This document shows, piece after piece, positions 25,501 through 41,300 of a DNA stretch of 64,000 nucleotides. The translations under genes were made by a program, and so were the position numbers. The notes under the pieces are model-generated. The model had not been told where the DNA came from. It made no database searches and saw only the letters and a list, made by a program, of their open reading frames with translations. The DNA is from Psoroptes ovis (lineage: Eukaryota > Arthropoda > Arachnida > Sarcoptiformes > Psoroptidae): NCBI GenBank assembly GCA_002943765.1, contig PQWQ01000006.1:1364001-1428000 (forward strand), written 5' to 3'. How positions within the stretch are numbered: position 1 is the stretch's first letter; each line of letters opens with the position of its first letter.

Positions 25501-28500
25501 TATATATAACTTTGTGCAGTTTTATCATGGATTCTGGCCGTTTTCTATCATTGCAACCATCATTGAAATGTATTACGGAAATTCAAGTTCTCAATTTGCA
25601 AAATAATAGTAATAATTTCACGATAAAAAAATTGTATTTCACCGAATATTTCTTTTCGAAGATGATGTTATTCATTTATTCATTTATAAAAATTCAGTTA
25701 TTTTTCTATTTATTTATTTATTCAAAATAAATCCGGAAAACAATATTATTATTATTGTTATTATCATCATCGGTGCTAATACATGCGAATATATATTTGT
25801 ATGAAATTATTATGTTCACATCATTCTATTTCATGTGCCTCATCATCATCATCAATATCATTATAATACTAATAACAACCGGTATTTTTTTGAAAATGAT
25901 TTTATACAATTTTCCAAAAAATATTATATATGTTAATAAATGTATTTGGAAAAATATTGCATTTCGAATTATAACAGAAATTGAATAGTGAATTCAGTAT
26001 CAAAAAATAAAGAAGAACCGAAGAAGGAGAAGAAGAAGCATCACAATATATCACAATAGTATTATATGTTTGTTTGTGTTGTTTTGTTTTGTTTCGTTTC
26101 GAGAGAAAAAAAGGATTAAATGGAAAATGGAAAAAATGATAAAAATTCCATTATTCATTCAGCAAGAATCATATATGTTCAAGTTTACGAAACTACGAAA
26201 AAAGAAACTGGATCAATAATTGAAGAGAAATTCTGAATGTTTGCATTTCATATACATGTTTGAATGCGTAATCATTTCAAAGATTTGATGATTTTTTTTC
26301 TCGACAAAATTTTTTTTTGATTTTGTTTGACTCGTTTATAAAATGGCAAAAACATAAAATACATTACTCTTTATGTAAAAACAAAAACAAAAATTTGTTT
26401 ATTTGTTTATCACACTGATGATGAATAAATTTATTTTTACATATATTAATATATGAATAATAAGGCACAGAAAATATCGATTTTCTTGTATAGTCGATTA
26501 ATCGATTTTGTAAATTTTTGAATGAATGAAGAGTAAAAAATGAAATAAAAATCAAATCAAATCATTTCTGATTGATGTTGGCCATATATAAAATAATATA
26601 GAAGATATTCGAAAATAGATAAAATATTCCAAAAAATCATTTATTTTTGCAAATAAATTCAAATTCAGAACAAAATCTGCAGAGATTTATGCATGTGCGT
26701 ATGCGTATGTTATTCTGGATATATGTCTTGATTCGATCGATTTCTCAATCATTTTCATTATTGTTATTACTAAAAAATTCATTTTATTAGAAAAAATGAA
26801 TGAATGTGATCATGAAATCAATAAAATTGACAATAACCATTTGATAGCAACAACAATAACAATAAGCAAGCAAGAATGACTGAAGAAATTTTTCAGATGA
26901 AATAATTCAATCACAAATGGATGAATGACAAGTTTATTTTAAATATTTAAAGAAAATAATAAATGATACAAGAACCAATGATGCTGATGATGATAACCAT
27001 GGCAAAGATGTATGGCCAGTAACGAAAAAAAACCGGGAAAAAATCGATATAAATATTAAATCAAAAAAAAAAAAAAAATGAATGAAAAAACATTAACTTT
27101 TTGAATTATTACTGCTATTAAATATGATTTGCATGATGATATCATCGATGATGTTTAGATGATCATGATCACCATCTAAATCATTAATGAAGAAGAACAA
27201 AATGAATGAATCAATGACTCTAAGCATTATTCAAAATTGAATTTTAGGATTAATAATGGGAGAACAATAATGAAAATAATGAAATAAATAAATAAAAATT
27301 AAAACAAATAAAATAACGAACATTATTCATACAAAATATTGATAATTTTCATAAATTCAATATACGTGAATATATTGATGACATTTTTTTATTTGTTTTC
27401 GGTTTGGTACCATAAATCAAATGATTTATTAAAGAGAATTTTTCGTTTTTTTTCCTTTTCGATTGATATCAATTGAATAGAATGATGTTTGGTTTTGAAC
27501 TAAATAAAACAAGGCTCGTAAGCCTTTAAAGTTTATTATTTTCATGAAGATGAAATGCGAAAAAAGTATGAAATTCTTCCTTATTTGAAATGCTTCAGAT
27601 GCATTCATATAGCTGCATAATTTATTCATGAGTTTGGTGGGTGGATAAAATATTTGTTTGCTTTTTCTGATTCTGTCTTGAAATTGCCAAAAATTCACAA
27701 AAATTATTTTTCATTGAAATATTAGAATTAATTTTAGAAAATTCAAAATTATTTTTTTTCAGTGAAAAATTCAAAGAAAACAAACATTTTCATTCTTTTT
27801 CTTTGGACAATTTCGGATATTTTTTTCTATATTTCTATCGCTATTTTGTGCGTAAACAAAGAAATAAAATTGTAAAGTCAATAGAATTTCAAAAGTCCAA
27901 GAATTCCGAGCTTGATTTTCACTATTTTTACCATTGTTAAACCATTTCGGCGATTTTGTTTTTGTCTCATTTTTCTGTGTCATTTTCTTGATTCACAATT
28001 TAAAATTCTTAATTCATTCATTTACTTTGTTTTTTGTTGTGCTTTTAATAACATGAAGAATTTGAGAATGAGAGAATTTTCTTTTTGTTAATTTTGAATC
28101 GTTCATTGCAAATGATATGCGGATAAATCATTGCAAAAATATAATAATAATAAACAAGAATAAGAATTGTAGAATTGCACATGTACAAATGTTTAAATGT
28201 GGAATAAATAAATAAATAAAGCAAAGATCGAAATTCGGAAAAACAGAGATTTTTATTTTTTCTTAAATTTGAAAATGAAAACTGGTGATCAATCATCAAT
28301 TTGAGAATTAAATGAGCAAATCATACACAGAAATATACAAATAAATACGATTCTCAATGCAATAACAATATACGATAAGCATAGATATTGAAAATGTGCT
28401 TATTTTTTGTTACAATTTTTCATTGATTCAATCCATTCAATTCGTTCATTCATTCATTTATTTATTTATTCTTTTTCATTGATTTTTAATGGCAACAAAC

Positions 28501-31500
28501 AAATATAAACAATTTGAAATTGAATAGACTTATAAAATATATAAATATTAATAATTTCTCAAGAATTTTCTCGCAATATTTTGCTGTTTTGTTTGTTAGT
28601 TTGTTTGTGAATTATTGGATTCTAATTATAACAATTTTGTTCTATTTTTTTGATCATTCAGTGTCTTCATTCAATGATGATGATGGTGATGACGATTATA
28701 CATAATGATAGATGGATAGATAGATAGATAGATTTCTTCGGGTTTTTTTCAATTAAAATAATGGGAAAAATCAATGATCTAATATAACAAAAAATGACTT
28801 TTATTAATGATTTTAGCATTTCACAAATGTAATTAATCTAATTTTTTTTTGTATGAATGGAACAAACAAATAGAATCGGTACAAAAATAGAAATATTTTC
28901 TTTCGTCCATATATTTTCACCAAATTTTCAATTATACAAAAAATACCAACAAAACGACAGACAAAATGAAAATCGATCAATCGATTGATCGACTTCAAAT
29001 ACCAATAATAACCATAAATCTATTGACAAAAATGAAAATAAAACGATTTTGGTCTTTTTGTATTATTATTATTATTATCATTTGATTGGTCATTGGTGAT
29101 CCTAATATTCTTATAGATAAATATTGAATAAATAATAATTCAAGACAATTTTGGAATATTATAGCCAAAAAGAAGAATGTTAAAAAAATAGAAGTAAATG
29201 AAACAGAATTAATCATCGATTCGAAATTTATATGTGGAAGAATTTTATTTTATTCCTAAATTCACTCCGAAATAACTTCTCAACTTAGTGAATCTATTCG
29301 TTTCGAGATTATTATTATTATTGAAATTCCAGAAGACATTCTTTTCCATCATCATCAATCTATATATGAATATTATGACTGAAGTTGCGGATACTATTCA
29401 TTTACAAAACAACAAAAAATATTTTCACATATTTTTAATCAAATTAAATTGCATAAATTGCCGATTGAAAAAATCAATTTTTTAGATCAAAAAAGAAAAG
29501 CGCTTGACAATAGAATTTTTCAATACAAACACAAAAAAAAGGACAATTTATGCGTCAAAGGCTTTGAAATTAAATTTTTTTTTTTTCAATATTGAAAGCG
29601 TATTCATGCGTCAAATGACTTTTTGAAGACCGATTATTTTCAGAGATGCGGCATATAATATTAAGAATAGCAATAATAATGGACATTCTGTGGTTGAAAT
29701 ATTTGTTTTTTTTTATTTATTTCATAATGCGGCATCAAACAGAACAGATTGACTTCAAATATTTTTTTTTGAAAAAAAATAGTTCAGAGTCAAAGTCTTT
29801 CGAATAAACAAAGAATTTCTGTTTAGAATTTCGATTGATTGAATAACGACAAAAGAATGTTGATTCATAATTTGATCTGGGAAAATTTTTCCATGTTAAG
29901 TCCATGGAAACATCAAAAATAATCAAATACAGATCATCGTCATCATCATTATCATTGATTGTAATTTAAACTTTGAATCCAATTACGATGAATAAACATT
30001 AATTTTCAACAAAAGAAAAAATATGTCATTTAACACTTTTCATAAAGTTCATTTATATAATCGTATGGCTTGGTGCGATAATTTTTTTCATATTAAATTG
30101 AATATATATAAATGAATTAAACTGGGAAATGTTAATTGATTCATGATGAAATTTAATGCAAGAATTATCAGTAATAATTGAATTTTTAAATTCACTGAAT
30201 AGATTTAATGCGATATCTTCATGCGTGTTTTCGTGTATCCATTGAAATAATTTCATTTCGGATATTTTAATTTATTTGAAATTTTTTCATTTCGTTTCCC
30301 ATGTCTGAATGTTTAAATAAAAAAAGGGAAAACAACAAAGATAAATAAATGAATAATGAGCATGTATATTTCATTCTTTTTCTCGGATAATTTAAATATT
30401 GAATATTTTTTGAATGCAAATATTTAGATTATTCGTGTTTAGTTTTTGATTTTGAATTTTTTTTTCTTGGAACAAAAGAATATTCTAATCACAAATCTAT
30501 CTTTCTATGCATACACTCGAGAGAAGAAATGAAATGTGAAATCAAAGTACGCATTGTTCGCGATTCTTTTCTCTTTTGCGATTCTATTCTTGTTTCAATG
30601 GTTTCAATTCTTGTTTCAATTTTTTTCTTATTTCTTTCTTTAGAATATTTTTCGTTTGATCGAAATTGAAATTCAAATGGATCGAGACGAAACAAAAGAA
30701 AATGAAAATCTTGTTCATTCAATTTTTTCTTTAGTTTTGGATTGAAAATATTGTTTTATAGCTTTGTATTTTCACTTTACATAGAAGAATGAAAAATAAT
30801 AATAATATTTCTCGATTTTATTTTGCATCTCATTGCATTGTGAAACATACTACAGTACACAGAGTAAAGCACAAAACAAATCGCTAAAACTATCTCAAAC
30901 CATCCATACACACACAAACAGTGCATATAAATCAATAATATCAAGTAGATTGAGTGAATTGAGAATAAAATAAAACCGTTTTATGTCTATAATTTTTCGT
31001 TCAATCTTTGTTTTATATAAGAGTTGAAGATATGCAGAGATGAAGATAGAGCGGGGGACTAATACAGTATGTAAGTAATGTTTTATTTTCTTATTATTTT
31101 TATAATTTCACAGAGACAAACACATATAAAAATCAGTCATCATAGCATTTAAATACAAATAAAACAAAAACAGAAAACATATATGAACTCATTGAGAGTT
31201 TAAGAGTTTATTTTTATTTTTATTTTTTTTTTCGTTTCTTCATTTTCTTAAACGATTTTTCATTTATAATAACGATAATAATAATCAGAAATAAAGAATA
31301 TATTTTTGTTGAAGAGAAGAAATAGAAATTCTTCCATTCTGCATTCTCAATGATTTGATCCATTCATATTCAATGAATGAAAATAATAATAATAATATCC
31401 AAAAACAACTCCGATTATCCAACTCTAACAAAATGTCGGTCGATAAATGAAACAAAGAAAAAAAACAGATCAATAATGTATATGGATATTTTAATATAGA

Positions 31501-34500
31501 ATGTGAACACACATTTTGTTTTTGGCCACATACGAATATATGGGAAACAAATGATAATATTTGTGTGTGTGTCTGCTGCTACAAGAAAAAAAATTGGAGA
31601 AAATAAAAAGTTTTCAAGCAAAAGTCAATTATCATATTTTTATTTAAATATGAAATTTTTTTCTTGGCTGAAATTATTCCGATTCAAATTATTATTATTA
31701 TTATTAATATTAACTGAAATTGACAAAATTAAAAATGTTTCAATTCAATACAATTATTGAAAAACATATCAAAATCTTGATCAAAATACGTGAATGTCAA
31801 AACATTTTGTGTGACTGAAATTTAGAAAAAAAATGTTCATTCAAATCGCATGCTTTATCTCAGATCCTTTGGATTGAATGTGATTGGAATATGCATTGAA
31901 AGGTATTCTATAACAAAGATTTTATTTTACAAGAAATTTTCAAAGAAAAAATCCAAAAATTTGTGTTTGTTTATTTTATGTATTTTCCATGGTTGAATGA
32001 TGATGAAATTGACGAATGAATAAAGCTTAAAAAGAAACGAAAAAAATCCTTGAAAAATCAGCGAATAGCAAAGAAAGAAAAAAAATCAATCAAATATTAT
32101 TGTCATTCATTGAATGCCTATAAATATTATTTTTTGATGAATATTTTTCAGTATATTTGCAAACAAATGATTCTACAATGGAAATATTTGTGGTTTATTC
32201 TTCAACAACCAAAATAAATATAAATAAATGTTTATTTATAATAATAATAAATTTTGTATTGTTTAATAATAATATGAGAAATAAATGAATATAACGAATA
32301 CTTGAAAATTCATTCAACAGAAACGAATATTTGATATATCATATATTATAATATTCAAATAAATAATTTATGATTGAAAATATTTTTTGTTCGGAATAAT
32401 TCATTCAATATTGAAGATATACCAGAGAATATACACCAAATACCGACTAGAATAAGTTTTTCCATATTCAGCAATCAGAATTTTTGGTTTAATTTTCAAT
32501 ATTTTTTCTCCTTTTATCATCTCAAAAAAATAAGAATAATATTTGAACCAATTCTGTTGTTTGTAATCGAAATATATACCAATACGAGTAATATATGTAA
32601 TGGTCAATTGATTTTCAATTGATTTTGTTCATCCATTCATTCATCGATTCTATTTTATTCTTTTTTTTCTCATTGATTCTTCCATGTTTTTTTTTTTTTG
32701 TTTGTTTGCATCAAGAATTCAATACTATTTTTTCATTTTATTTTTTAAATATTCATTGTTTATTTTTTAGTTATGTTGAATCATCAATGTATTGTTATTG
32801 TTGTATTCACATTACAACGAATTCAACAATAATAATAGAAAATAAACAACAATAAAATAGATATAGATGAGTGGATATATATTTATTCATTGAATACTGA
32901 AAATAAAATGAAATTACGATAATAAAAATAGAATATTAAAATTGAAAAAAATAGAAATAAATAACTTGAAATTGATAAACAATATGTTGTGATAATATAT
33001 TTGTGGGTGCACACATTTCTTCCCGAAACAAGTATCTCTATGAATTTTTTCCATTGAATATATTCAATGATGGAATATTTTCATAATATCAACAATTCCT
33101 GGTAAAAAATAAGAATTTCATCTAAGCTTATTCATTCTTCTCTTAGATTGAATTTTTAAGTTATTCAATCACTTTAAACATTGATTTCCATATTATTTCT
33201 ATGCATATTATTCAAAAGTCAATTTCATTGTACTGGTAAATACACTCTAAAATATATTCAAAGTCAACTTTTTCTTTCAAATAATACTATTAAATAGTTT
33301 GACCAGAGAAAATTGATTTATTCATTCATTTCTTCAAGATTTCTTCGGAGAATCTTTTTTATTCATAAGAAAATTGGAGATTTCCAATGTTTAATAATGT
33401 TTAATTCTGTAAATATATGAAAATATAATCACATTCAAACAATACAAACGCTGTAATATGACCGAAATTGATAATAATAATATCGAAAAATGAAGATTTG
33501 TGTTTTCTTCTTTAATCATCATCATCATTGAAAATGTATGAATAAATAATAGACTTCAAAAATAAATTGTAATAACAAATAATGACTGAATGAACATTAA
33601 AACGATGGAATCTTTGATATTTTAATATTTTGGTTTGTCCAAATTTTGTCATTATTTGTTTGTTTGTGAAATAATGATAATAAGTTAAGAATGAACAAAC
33701 AAAACAAGACAAAGCTAAAAGACAATTTATATATTGATTTATTCATTTATTGTGTATGTGATTTGATCTTTTAAGTATAAACGACAACAACACAAATTCC
33801 AAATGATAAATAAATTTATACAGATAAATATTTATCAATTGATGAACATGAAGAATTCAAAGATTAAATAAATCCAAAATTGTGTATAAATTCACTTGCT
33901 GTTTTTGTTTTAAGTAAATATTTAAACAAATCAAACAAAAAGTGAATGGAGAAAAATGGAACAAATTAGACAAATTTAGTCGCAATTATGAACAATTCAT
34001 TGATCAGAATCATTTGATCAGAAATCAACAATCATAGAATCGAAAAAAAATGATTTTTCTTCTGCCTCATTGGTAGGAAATTTCTAAATCAAGCTGAATA
34101 CTGGGGCATTCATATCGGTAATTTTTTCTTGTTTCAAATTTGAATTAACCTTCAACGATTATCTTCATTATTGGCATGATGAAATATGGCAACGATGTCA
34201 AAGACGTGTAAAAGACAGGTCGATTTTGGAATATTGAACGTATCATGAACATGAGTTCTAGAATGTACCGGCGTTTATTGGCAGATGACAATCATAAATC
34301 TCTCAATATTTGATGCAAATCACTCATATAATATCTAGATAATCATTAAATAAATCATGTTCCAAAAATTATTGTTGAATTGAATTGAAAAAGTATTGAA
34401 TTTTTGTCTTTCTTTTTTTTCACTTCGAAAAAGATGTGCATGACACAATCGAAATGAATTGAAAAAAAATTTTCAGCTGAATGAATCGAAATAAAAGTAG

Positions 34501-37500
34501 AAAATCAAAAAAAACAAAAAAATGTAAAAATGAGATTGAATCGTGTACGAGAGAGAAATCCCGAACACACACACACTTTCAATGGATCATAAAAATGATA
34601 TGATATTCACATATATCACAATGATTTGACAATGATGTTGATCATGATCTTGGCCGCACATCCACACACAAACACATCGAACATAGAAGTAGGCAACCTT
34701 TCAATGTAAAAAAATCAAAATAAATCTCACTCAATTCTTCAATGATCCAGAAATTTTCAATTCATTATTTTTATTTTATGAAGAATTTTCCATTGAAATT
34801 GTTCCATTCATTGAGATATCCTCCACACACTCATACACAGACACACAGTTCAGTATTAGATAATACTGAATTTGTGCCAGTGTTTGTGTGTGTATTTTCA
34901 ATGAATGCTTCTTGTTGTTGTTGTTTTGACATTTTTTATTTCTATTTCTGGTTCACATTCTAAAAAATAATGATTTTCAATCAAATTCAATTTAATGATG
35001 ATGATGATGATCAATGGAATCAATGATCAATAAATGTGGCCATCTATCTTTAAATATTATTACACATAAATAAAGATAATAAATAATGGAAATAATAATT
35101 TGTTTGAAAAATTGAATTGAATTTGGTAAATTGAATTCAATACACATCTTGACGATAAATATTTACAACTTGTTTACAATACAGGATTTAAAGTTTCGAT
35201 TAGGGATTCCAAAACTGAATTTCATGATTGCACAAATTAAAATTACATTCAAAACTATGAAAATCAATTTTGAAACCCCAAATCAAAACTATAAACCCTG
35301 TAATATTTTCTTTCACCCCATAGCGTTGTTATATAACACATTACACAAAATTTGTTGATAGACGAAATTGTTTGAAATTTTTCTCCATCATATTATTATT
35401 ATGATTATAACTGTGATATTGAAATACACAGACACACAGTGAGAAAAAATCGATGAATTGAAAATGATAATAATAATAATAATAATTGTAAATAATGAAA
35501 ATTGAATCCGAATTCATTCAATTCATTTATTTCATTTATTTTTCTTGAATGTGAGTTATAAATTCATTTATATGTATTTACAAACATCAATTTGATGAAT
35601 ACGAATGAAATTATGAATTAAATCGAATAATAAAACAGAGAAATGAAAATTATTTTCGTAATTTGAATATGAATGTGTTTGTCTGTTTTTATGGGGAGAA
35701 AATTCATTTGCAAAAAAAAAACAATGATGAAAACGATTTCTTGTTTTGAGATTTTTCGAATCCATTTCAATTATCGAATATGTTTTTTAAATGCTCTGAT
35801 TTGATCTGCTTTGATTGTTTGTTTATTTCACTCATCCATATAAATATCGGAAGATATTTCATTTTATATGGAATTATTATGATTATATGTTTATATGAAA
35901 AGATTATCAACAAATGTATGGGGAAAAAAATAAGAAAAATTCAAAAACTCCTTGCAAATTTTCTCGCAAAGAAATCGATTTCAAATGAAGAAAAATCATA
36001 TCATCATAATTTGTGAAACGTAATATTTAACAAAAGAAGCAAGCAAATTCAATGAAAATGAAACCTCGAATCGGAATTTTGCCGATTTTGCTTCTGTAAG
36101 CGAAAAAATTCATAAAGCAGAATAAATACCAGAAAAATGATCGCGTTTATTCTTAGTTTAATTCTGCTTCAGTATCGAAGAGATATCCGAAGTCTAATTG
36201 ATAATTCAAATACCGAAAAATAAAGGAAAAACAAATTCACGATTGATATAAAACAAAGCACAGAGGCACATTGTCAAGAATATTTAGCAAAATTTCATAG
36301 AAAAATCGGCCATCAACTAAACAAAAAAAAATCAAATATAATATTCATACAATTCATTCATATTAAACTTGAATCCAAATCAAATCAAAATGTGAAAAAA
36401 CAAAATTGAAAATCGACCATGATTATAAATGGATGTGAATCAACTGAATGAGAAAAACGATGAATTGAAACAAATGAATCTTCTTGTGATTTCATGAAAT
36501 GATTAAAATAATAAAAAAAAATCGAATGAAATCATACACACTTCAATTATGAATTACATGATACATAATAATAAGAATACAAAATAATGAAAGAAAATAA
36601 GGATTTCTCATTACAAATCATTTACATTAGAAAATTATTATTATGATTATGATTATTATTATTGCTGTTGTTATCTTGATATTATATAATCTATTCTGAG
36701 TGTGTATTATCATCATCATTATTATTATTTCTTACATTATACACATTAAGATGATTAGATTTTGATGAAAATTATTCTCATTTCATTCTATATTTTATAT
36801 TTTATTTCATTTTTAATATTATTCGCAACCAACAAAAATTTAATACATTTATTATTATGATTATGATAAAAATAATAATAATTCCAGATACAAGCGTTAT
36901 GAATTTTTATTTCGGTAATTTTTCTATTCTTCTTTTCTGGTGTTTCATTCCTAAAACCAGCAACGACGACAACAACTGATATTATCATCATTATTATTAG
37001 CTGTTGTTGGCGTTGGCTTTGTTGTTAATGTCCAGAAATCAAAAATTATGATAATAGTTGTAATAATAATAATGAAAATAATGATTGGCCAATTTATTCA
37101 TATGAAAAAAACAAAATATTATTTGGTACATTTACATTCATTTTTTACACAACTCTTGTAAAAATGAAATATTCTTTTGGTAAGACAAAAAAAGTGTATC
37201 TGGAATTTTCATTGTTCTTATATCTATCTTTCCTATTCTATTCACATGATGATGTAAACGATTTTCCAAAAATTCATTGATTTAATTTTTTGAAAAAACG
37301 TAAAGTACCAAAGAAAATGAAATTCAAAGATTCATTTTTGCCATTTCATTAATTAGAAACCCGATTCTTTACATGTCATATTGTTTTCTTTTTATTATTA
37401 TTATAATTTAAATCTCGAATTAAATTAATGAGAAACCTGAAGCCAAATTTTAGAAATTTTTACCGTATTCTTGTCACTTTTTTTGTATGGTACTTTCATA

Positions 37501-38316
37501 AACAAACCCAATCCATATCAAAGAATGCAACAAAACAGAAAAAATGGATGTAAAAATAGATTATGATTCTCGCATATCTTAAAGGCAATGTGCACTCGAA
37601 TATAAATATACATTTCACCTAATAATAACAAAAGGAATAATAATGATTTGAAAATAATTATAATAATTAAATTATAAAGATTGAAAATCACAGAAAATGG
37701 CAAAGAATTTCACTCTGTATTTTCGAGATGAAATGTTTTGCTTGTTGACAATTATAATGAAATTAATTAGTAGATTATAATAATGAAAATAATAATTATT
37801 ATTCCGAAAGATGAATTTATTATTATTATTTACCAGACATGAAAAATATTACGAAAATTCAATAAAATAATTGAAGATGAAGTAAGAAAAAAAATTAATG
37901 AAATAATCTTAGGCAAAATATACATCTTGAAATAAATGCATTTGTTTAATGTTTGTGTTTCTATTACAAAAAAAAGAAAAAAGCAAAATGAAAAATTTCC
38001 TGACATAAATCAAAATAAGAAACTGGAAAAAGAATAAGAAAATCGTTTACATTTTGTTACTTTTTTCATTGAAATTCTCATTATTTTTTTTGGTTCAACT
38101 GCTGTAAGTTGCTGTTGTGTATGCCTGGAATTGAATAATACTGCCAACTCATTAAATACTCGTTATGTTTCAGTGAGTTTGAAAAAGAAATTTTAAAAAA
38201 TTCGAAATTTTTAAAATACATCAAAAGAAAAATACTTGAAATTATTTATACTTGATAATATTAAAATTGAATTATAATTAGAATAATAATAATGATAATG
38301 GAAATAATTGAAATAT
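19598..38316. other. Long gene-poor AT-rich region
   Basis: About 18.7 kb with no recognisable protein, tRNA or rRNA gene. It holds many ATT/AAT/CAT runs, an AAAC repeat (about 20824-20841), a GATA repeat (about 28707-28733), several AAT runs, and a 9-bp-arm inverted repeat (aagcagaat / attctgctt) at 36115-36169. Coding-like patches occur at 23153-23374 and 34154-34313, without recognised homology. It could be intergenic or large introns. Confidence 0.5.
28707..28733. repeat. GATA tetranucleotide microsatellite
   Basis: GATA units with one GATG interruption near the start. Confidence 0.85.
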
Positions 38317-41300
38317 TTATTCATAATTCCATGATAGAAAAAATTTATAATTTGATTCCATACGACATAATTGTAAATTTAAACGTACTATTAGTACACC
38401 TAATTTCGTATTGAATTGTATGGAGTTTTTATTAGAATTTAATGTTTTCAAATGAATTTTTCTATCATTATCTCCTGATTCCAATAAATATACATCGATT
38501 TGATTAGGTTTTTGTATCACACCAGTTAATTTGATTGTTTCCAAATTGGTATTATATTTTTTTTGTAAATTCAAATCCATTGCACGACAAAAATCACCAA
38601 TTTGTTGAATATTTATTGTCAAATTATTATAATGACAATCGAATGTCATGTACATTGAACGTTTGGATGGAAAATGATCATTACCATCATCAATGTATAA
38701 TTTGCCAAATGATTTTTTATCACGATCAAAACCGCCATATAATTGGAAACCATTTTCGATTCTAGTTTCTTCAATTGTTTGTTTTGCATCTTGCAACACA
38801 ATCATATGGCCACCACGTAAATGAATGTTTATATTTACCACTGATAATTCAGCTAAGCCATGATCTTTATTCCATACGATTTGACCGGAGTAAAAATCAT
38901 ACCAGCGACCACCGGGGAAATGAATTGATAATGATGATTTATTCATTTCTAGCGCTGGTGATATCATTAATGCAGGGCCTAACATGTATTGATTTTGAAT
39001 TTTGTATGCGAATTCCTTGTCTGGAAATTGAAAAAATAATGGCTGAGCGACCAGATCACCATCGATCGCAGCATGATAAAATAATGTATATAAATATGGC
39101 AATATACGATAACGCGTTTTGATAGCTGAACGTATTGTATTTTCCATTGTCTCGATAAATTGTGTTTCCATTTCATTGTGGCCATTGTAAGCAATCATGA
39201 ATGGCTGCATCGATGCCAGTTGATACCATTGTCTCATTAGATTTATATCTTTTTCTCGTTTTTCTCCTTTATAACCACCGACTGGAAATCCAGTCATAGG
39301 AATGGCGAATAAACTAAAATCTAACATTTGTTTCATACTATATTTCAACATTTCCCATGTACCATTGATCGGTATTGAAATGTGTCCACCAAAACGCCCA
39401 CTGCCTAAAAATGTTGATAAACTCATTATGAATGGACGTCTATTTTGATTATGATTTTTTCCATAAAATTTTTTAAACACAGCTTTTGATTGTTTTTGTC
39501 CATATAAATTGTGTACTGCTAAATATTCTCCAAAATTTTGATGATCAGTGATCGATGATTTCGATAACGATGAATCCAAACAAGGATTATTTTCATTCAA
39601 AGATTGAAAATAGTTATAATTCCATTCAAATCGATTAAGCATTAATGGGCATGAATCTTTGGCAAAATTAACCGGCGTATTCCAATCCAGTATAAAACCA
39701 TCGGCAATTGTATTTAATTCATTTTCAACAAATAAATTTTTACCATTCATATTGAAGAAATCAGGATAATATGCATATTGTTCTATTTACCGATCAATGA
39801 ATTTTTTTCTGAATTCAATGATTATTAAACGACAATTCAACACTTACCATTTGATCGATTAAGGCCATCACAGCCTATCATTGAACCTATGAAAGGTTTA
39901 CGCGTATTCGAATCAATCAGAACAGCATTATTCCATTCATGATTGATTGCATTTAGATTTCCATCTGGCGACAATATATGTGGTATTGTTGCCGATATCC
40001 ATCGCATATTATTATCATGTAATATTTTTGCATGATTTCCCAGTAAATTTCGATCAATTTTCATTGAAGTACCACATTCAGATTCAAATGGTATTGACAT
40101 ATTTTTGAATTTTTTAATCATATTTGACAAATTAGGTAATGCACATTGTGTATGGCAAATATGAAATCCTAGTGACCAATATGGTGGCATCGATGGTTTG
40201 TATATGAAATTCTGTAATTGCCTCATGACATCAATCGGTTTTGGACCGAAGAAAAAATGCTAAATAATGATCAAATACAACAACATCGAATTAGCATAAC
40301 AAATAATTTTTGAAATCATAATACCAACAAATTCAAGATGGCCGCCAATAGTACGTAATGTTAAACTTGGACGTGAATTAATGATCGCTTGTAGTGGAAA
40401 ACTATTCAATAGTAATACACCATATGCATCACCTTTGGAAGGGTTATCGATGCCTAAATAAAATGGATGACTACCAAATAGACTTGTTGTATTCAGTGTT
40501 ATATTATCGTGATATTGACTGAATAAATTCCATTTCTAATTCGAATAGATAAAAAGGAATTGAATGAAATCAACTTAATTCAAATTAACATACACTTGGA
40601 TTGCTAAAATTATGCTTAAAAGGTTGATTTGATTGTCCAAGACCATAAACAATATCATTCATCAATAATGTAGTTATTTCAATGTAACCATCTGCAAATA
40701 TGAACGGTGTATGTGGGCCCATGTCGAATAGTCTTCTTTTAGTTTTTCTACGCCGTATTTTCAACTGAAAGAAATCGATATTAACATCATTTTCAACAGT
40801 TATGATAGCATTCGATTTGATTGAATTATTGTGTGATTCAAAATTAAAATCAAAATATTTTGTCCACTTCGCATCATCTATGAAATTAAATGAAAAATGA
40901 GACAAATATTCTAATTCAACTAAGAAAATTCAACAGCACCATCATTGAAAGGTCGAATCAATATACTTGAATGATCGGAACTGTATTTTCTTATTGATAA
41001 ATGCAGATTTTTTTGCACGATTGGCTGCTTATGTAGATCGGTATTACTGTCATTATGTATGAATGGCGGCGCAGTGTACAGTGTCAGCAGATAATTAAAT
41101 TCATCAATTTTTTTGACAAGGTATCTTGGCATAAAATTCCTTCCATTTTCCAAATCTTCACTACGTTCCATTTGATAATAACATCGAATATCGGTTTCTT
41201 TCGCCAATCGATCTAATCGGCAGACAGGATTGCATTCTTCTTTGAATTTCGGTTGCAATGGCAGACAATCATAACGTAGATCAATTTCAATTGTTAAATT

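Noticed and set aside
25464..25988. Two hydrophobic plus-strand frames
   Set aside because: ATT/TTA-rich runs give hydrophobic residues; no coding signature.
38535..39122. Two plus-strand open frames of 76 and 115 codons
   Set aside because: Antisense shadows of the large GH31 exon, which has clear homology.
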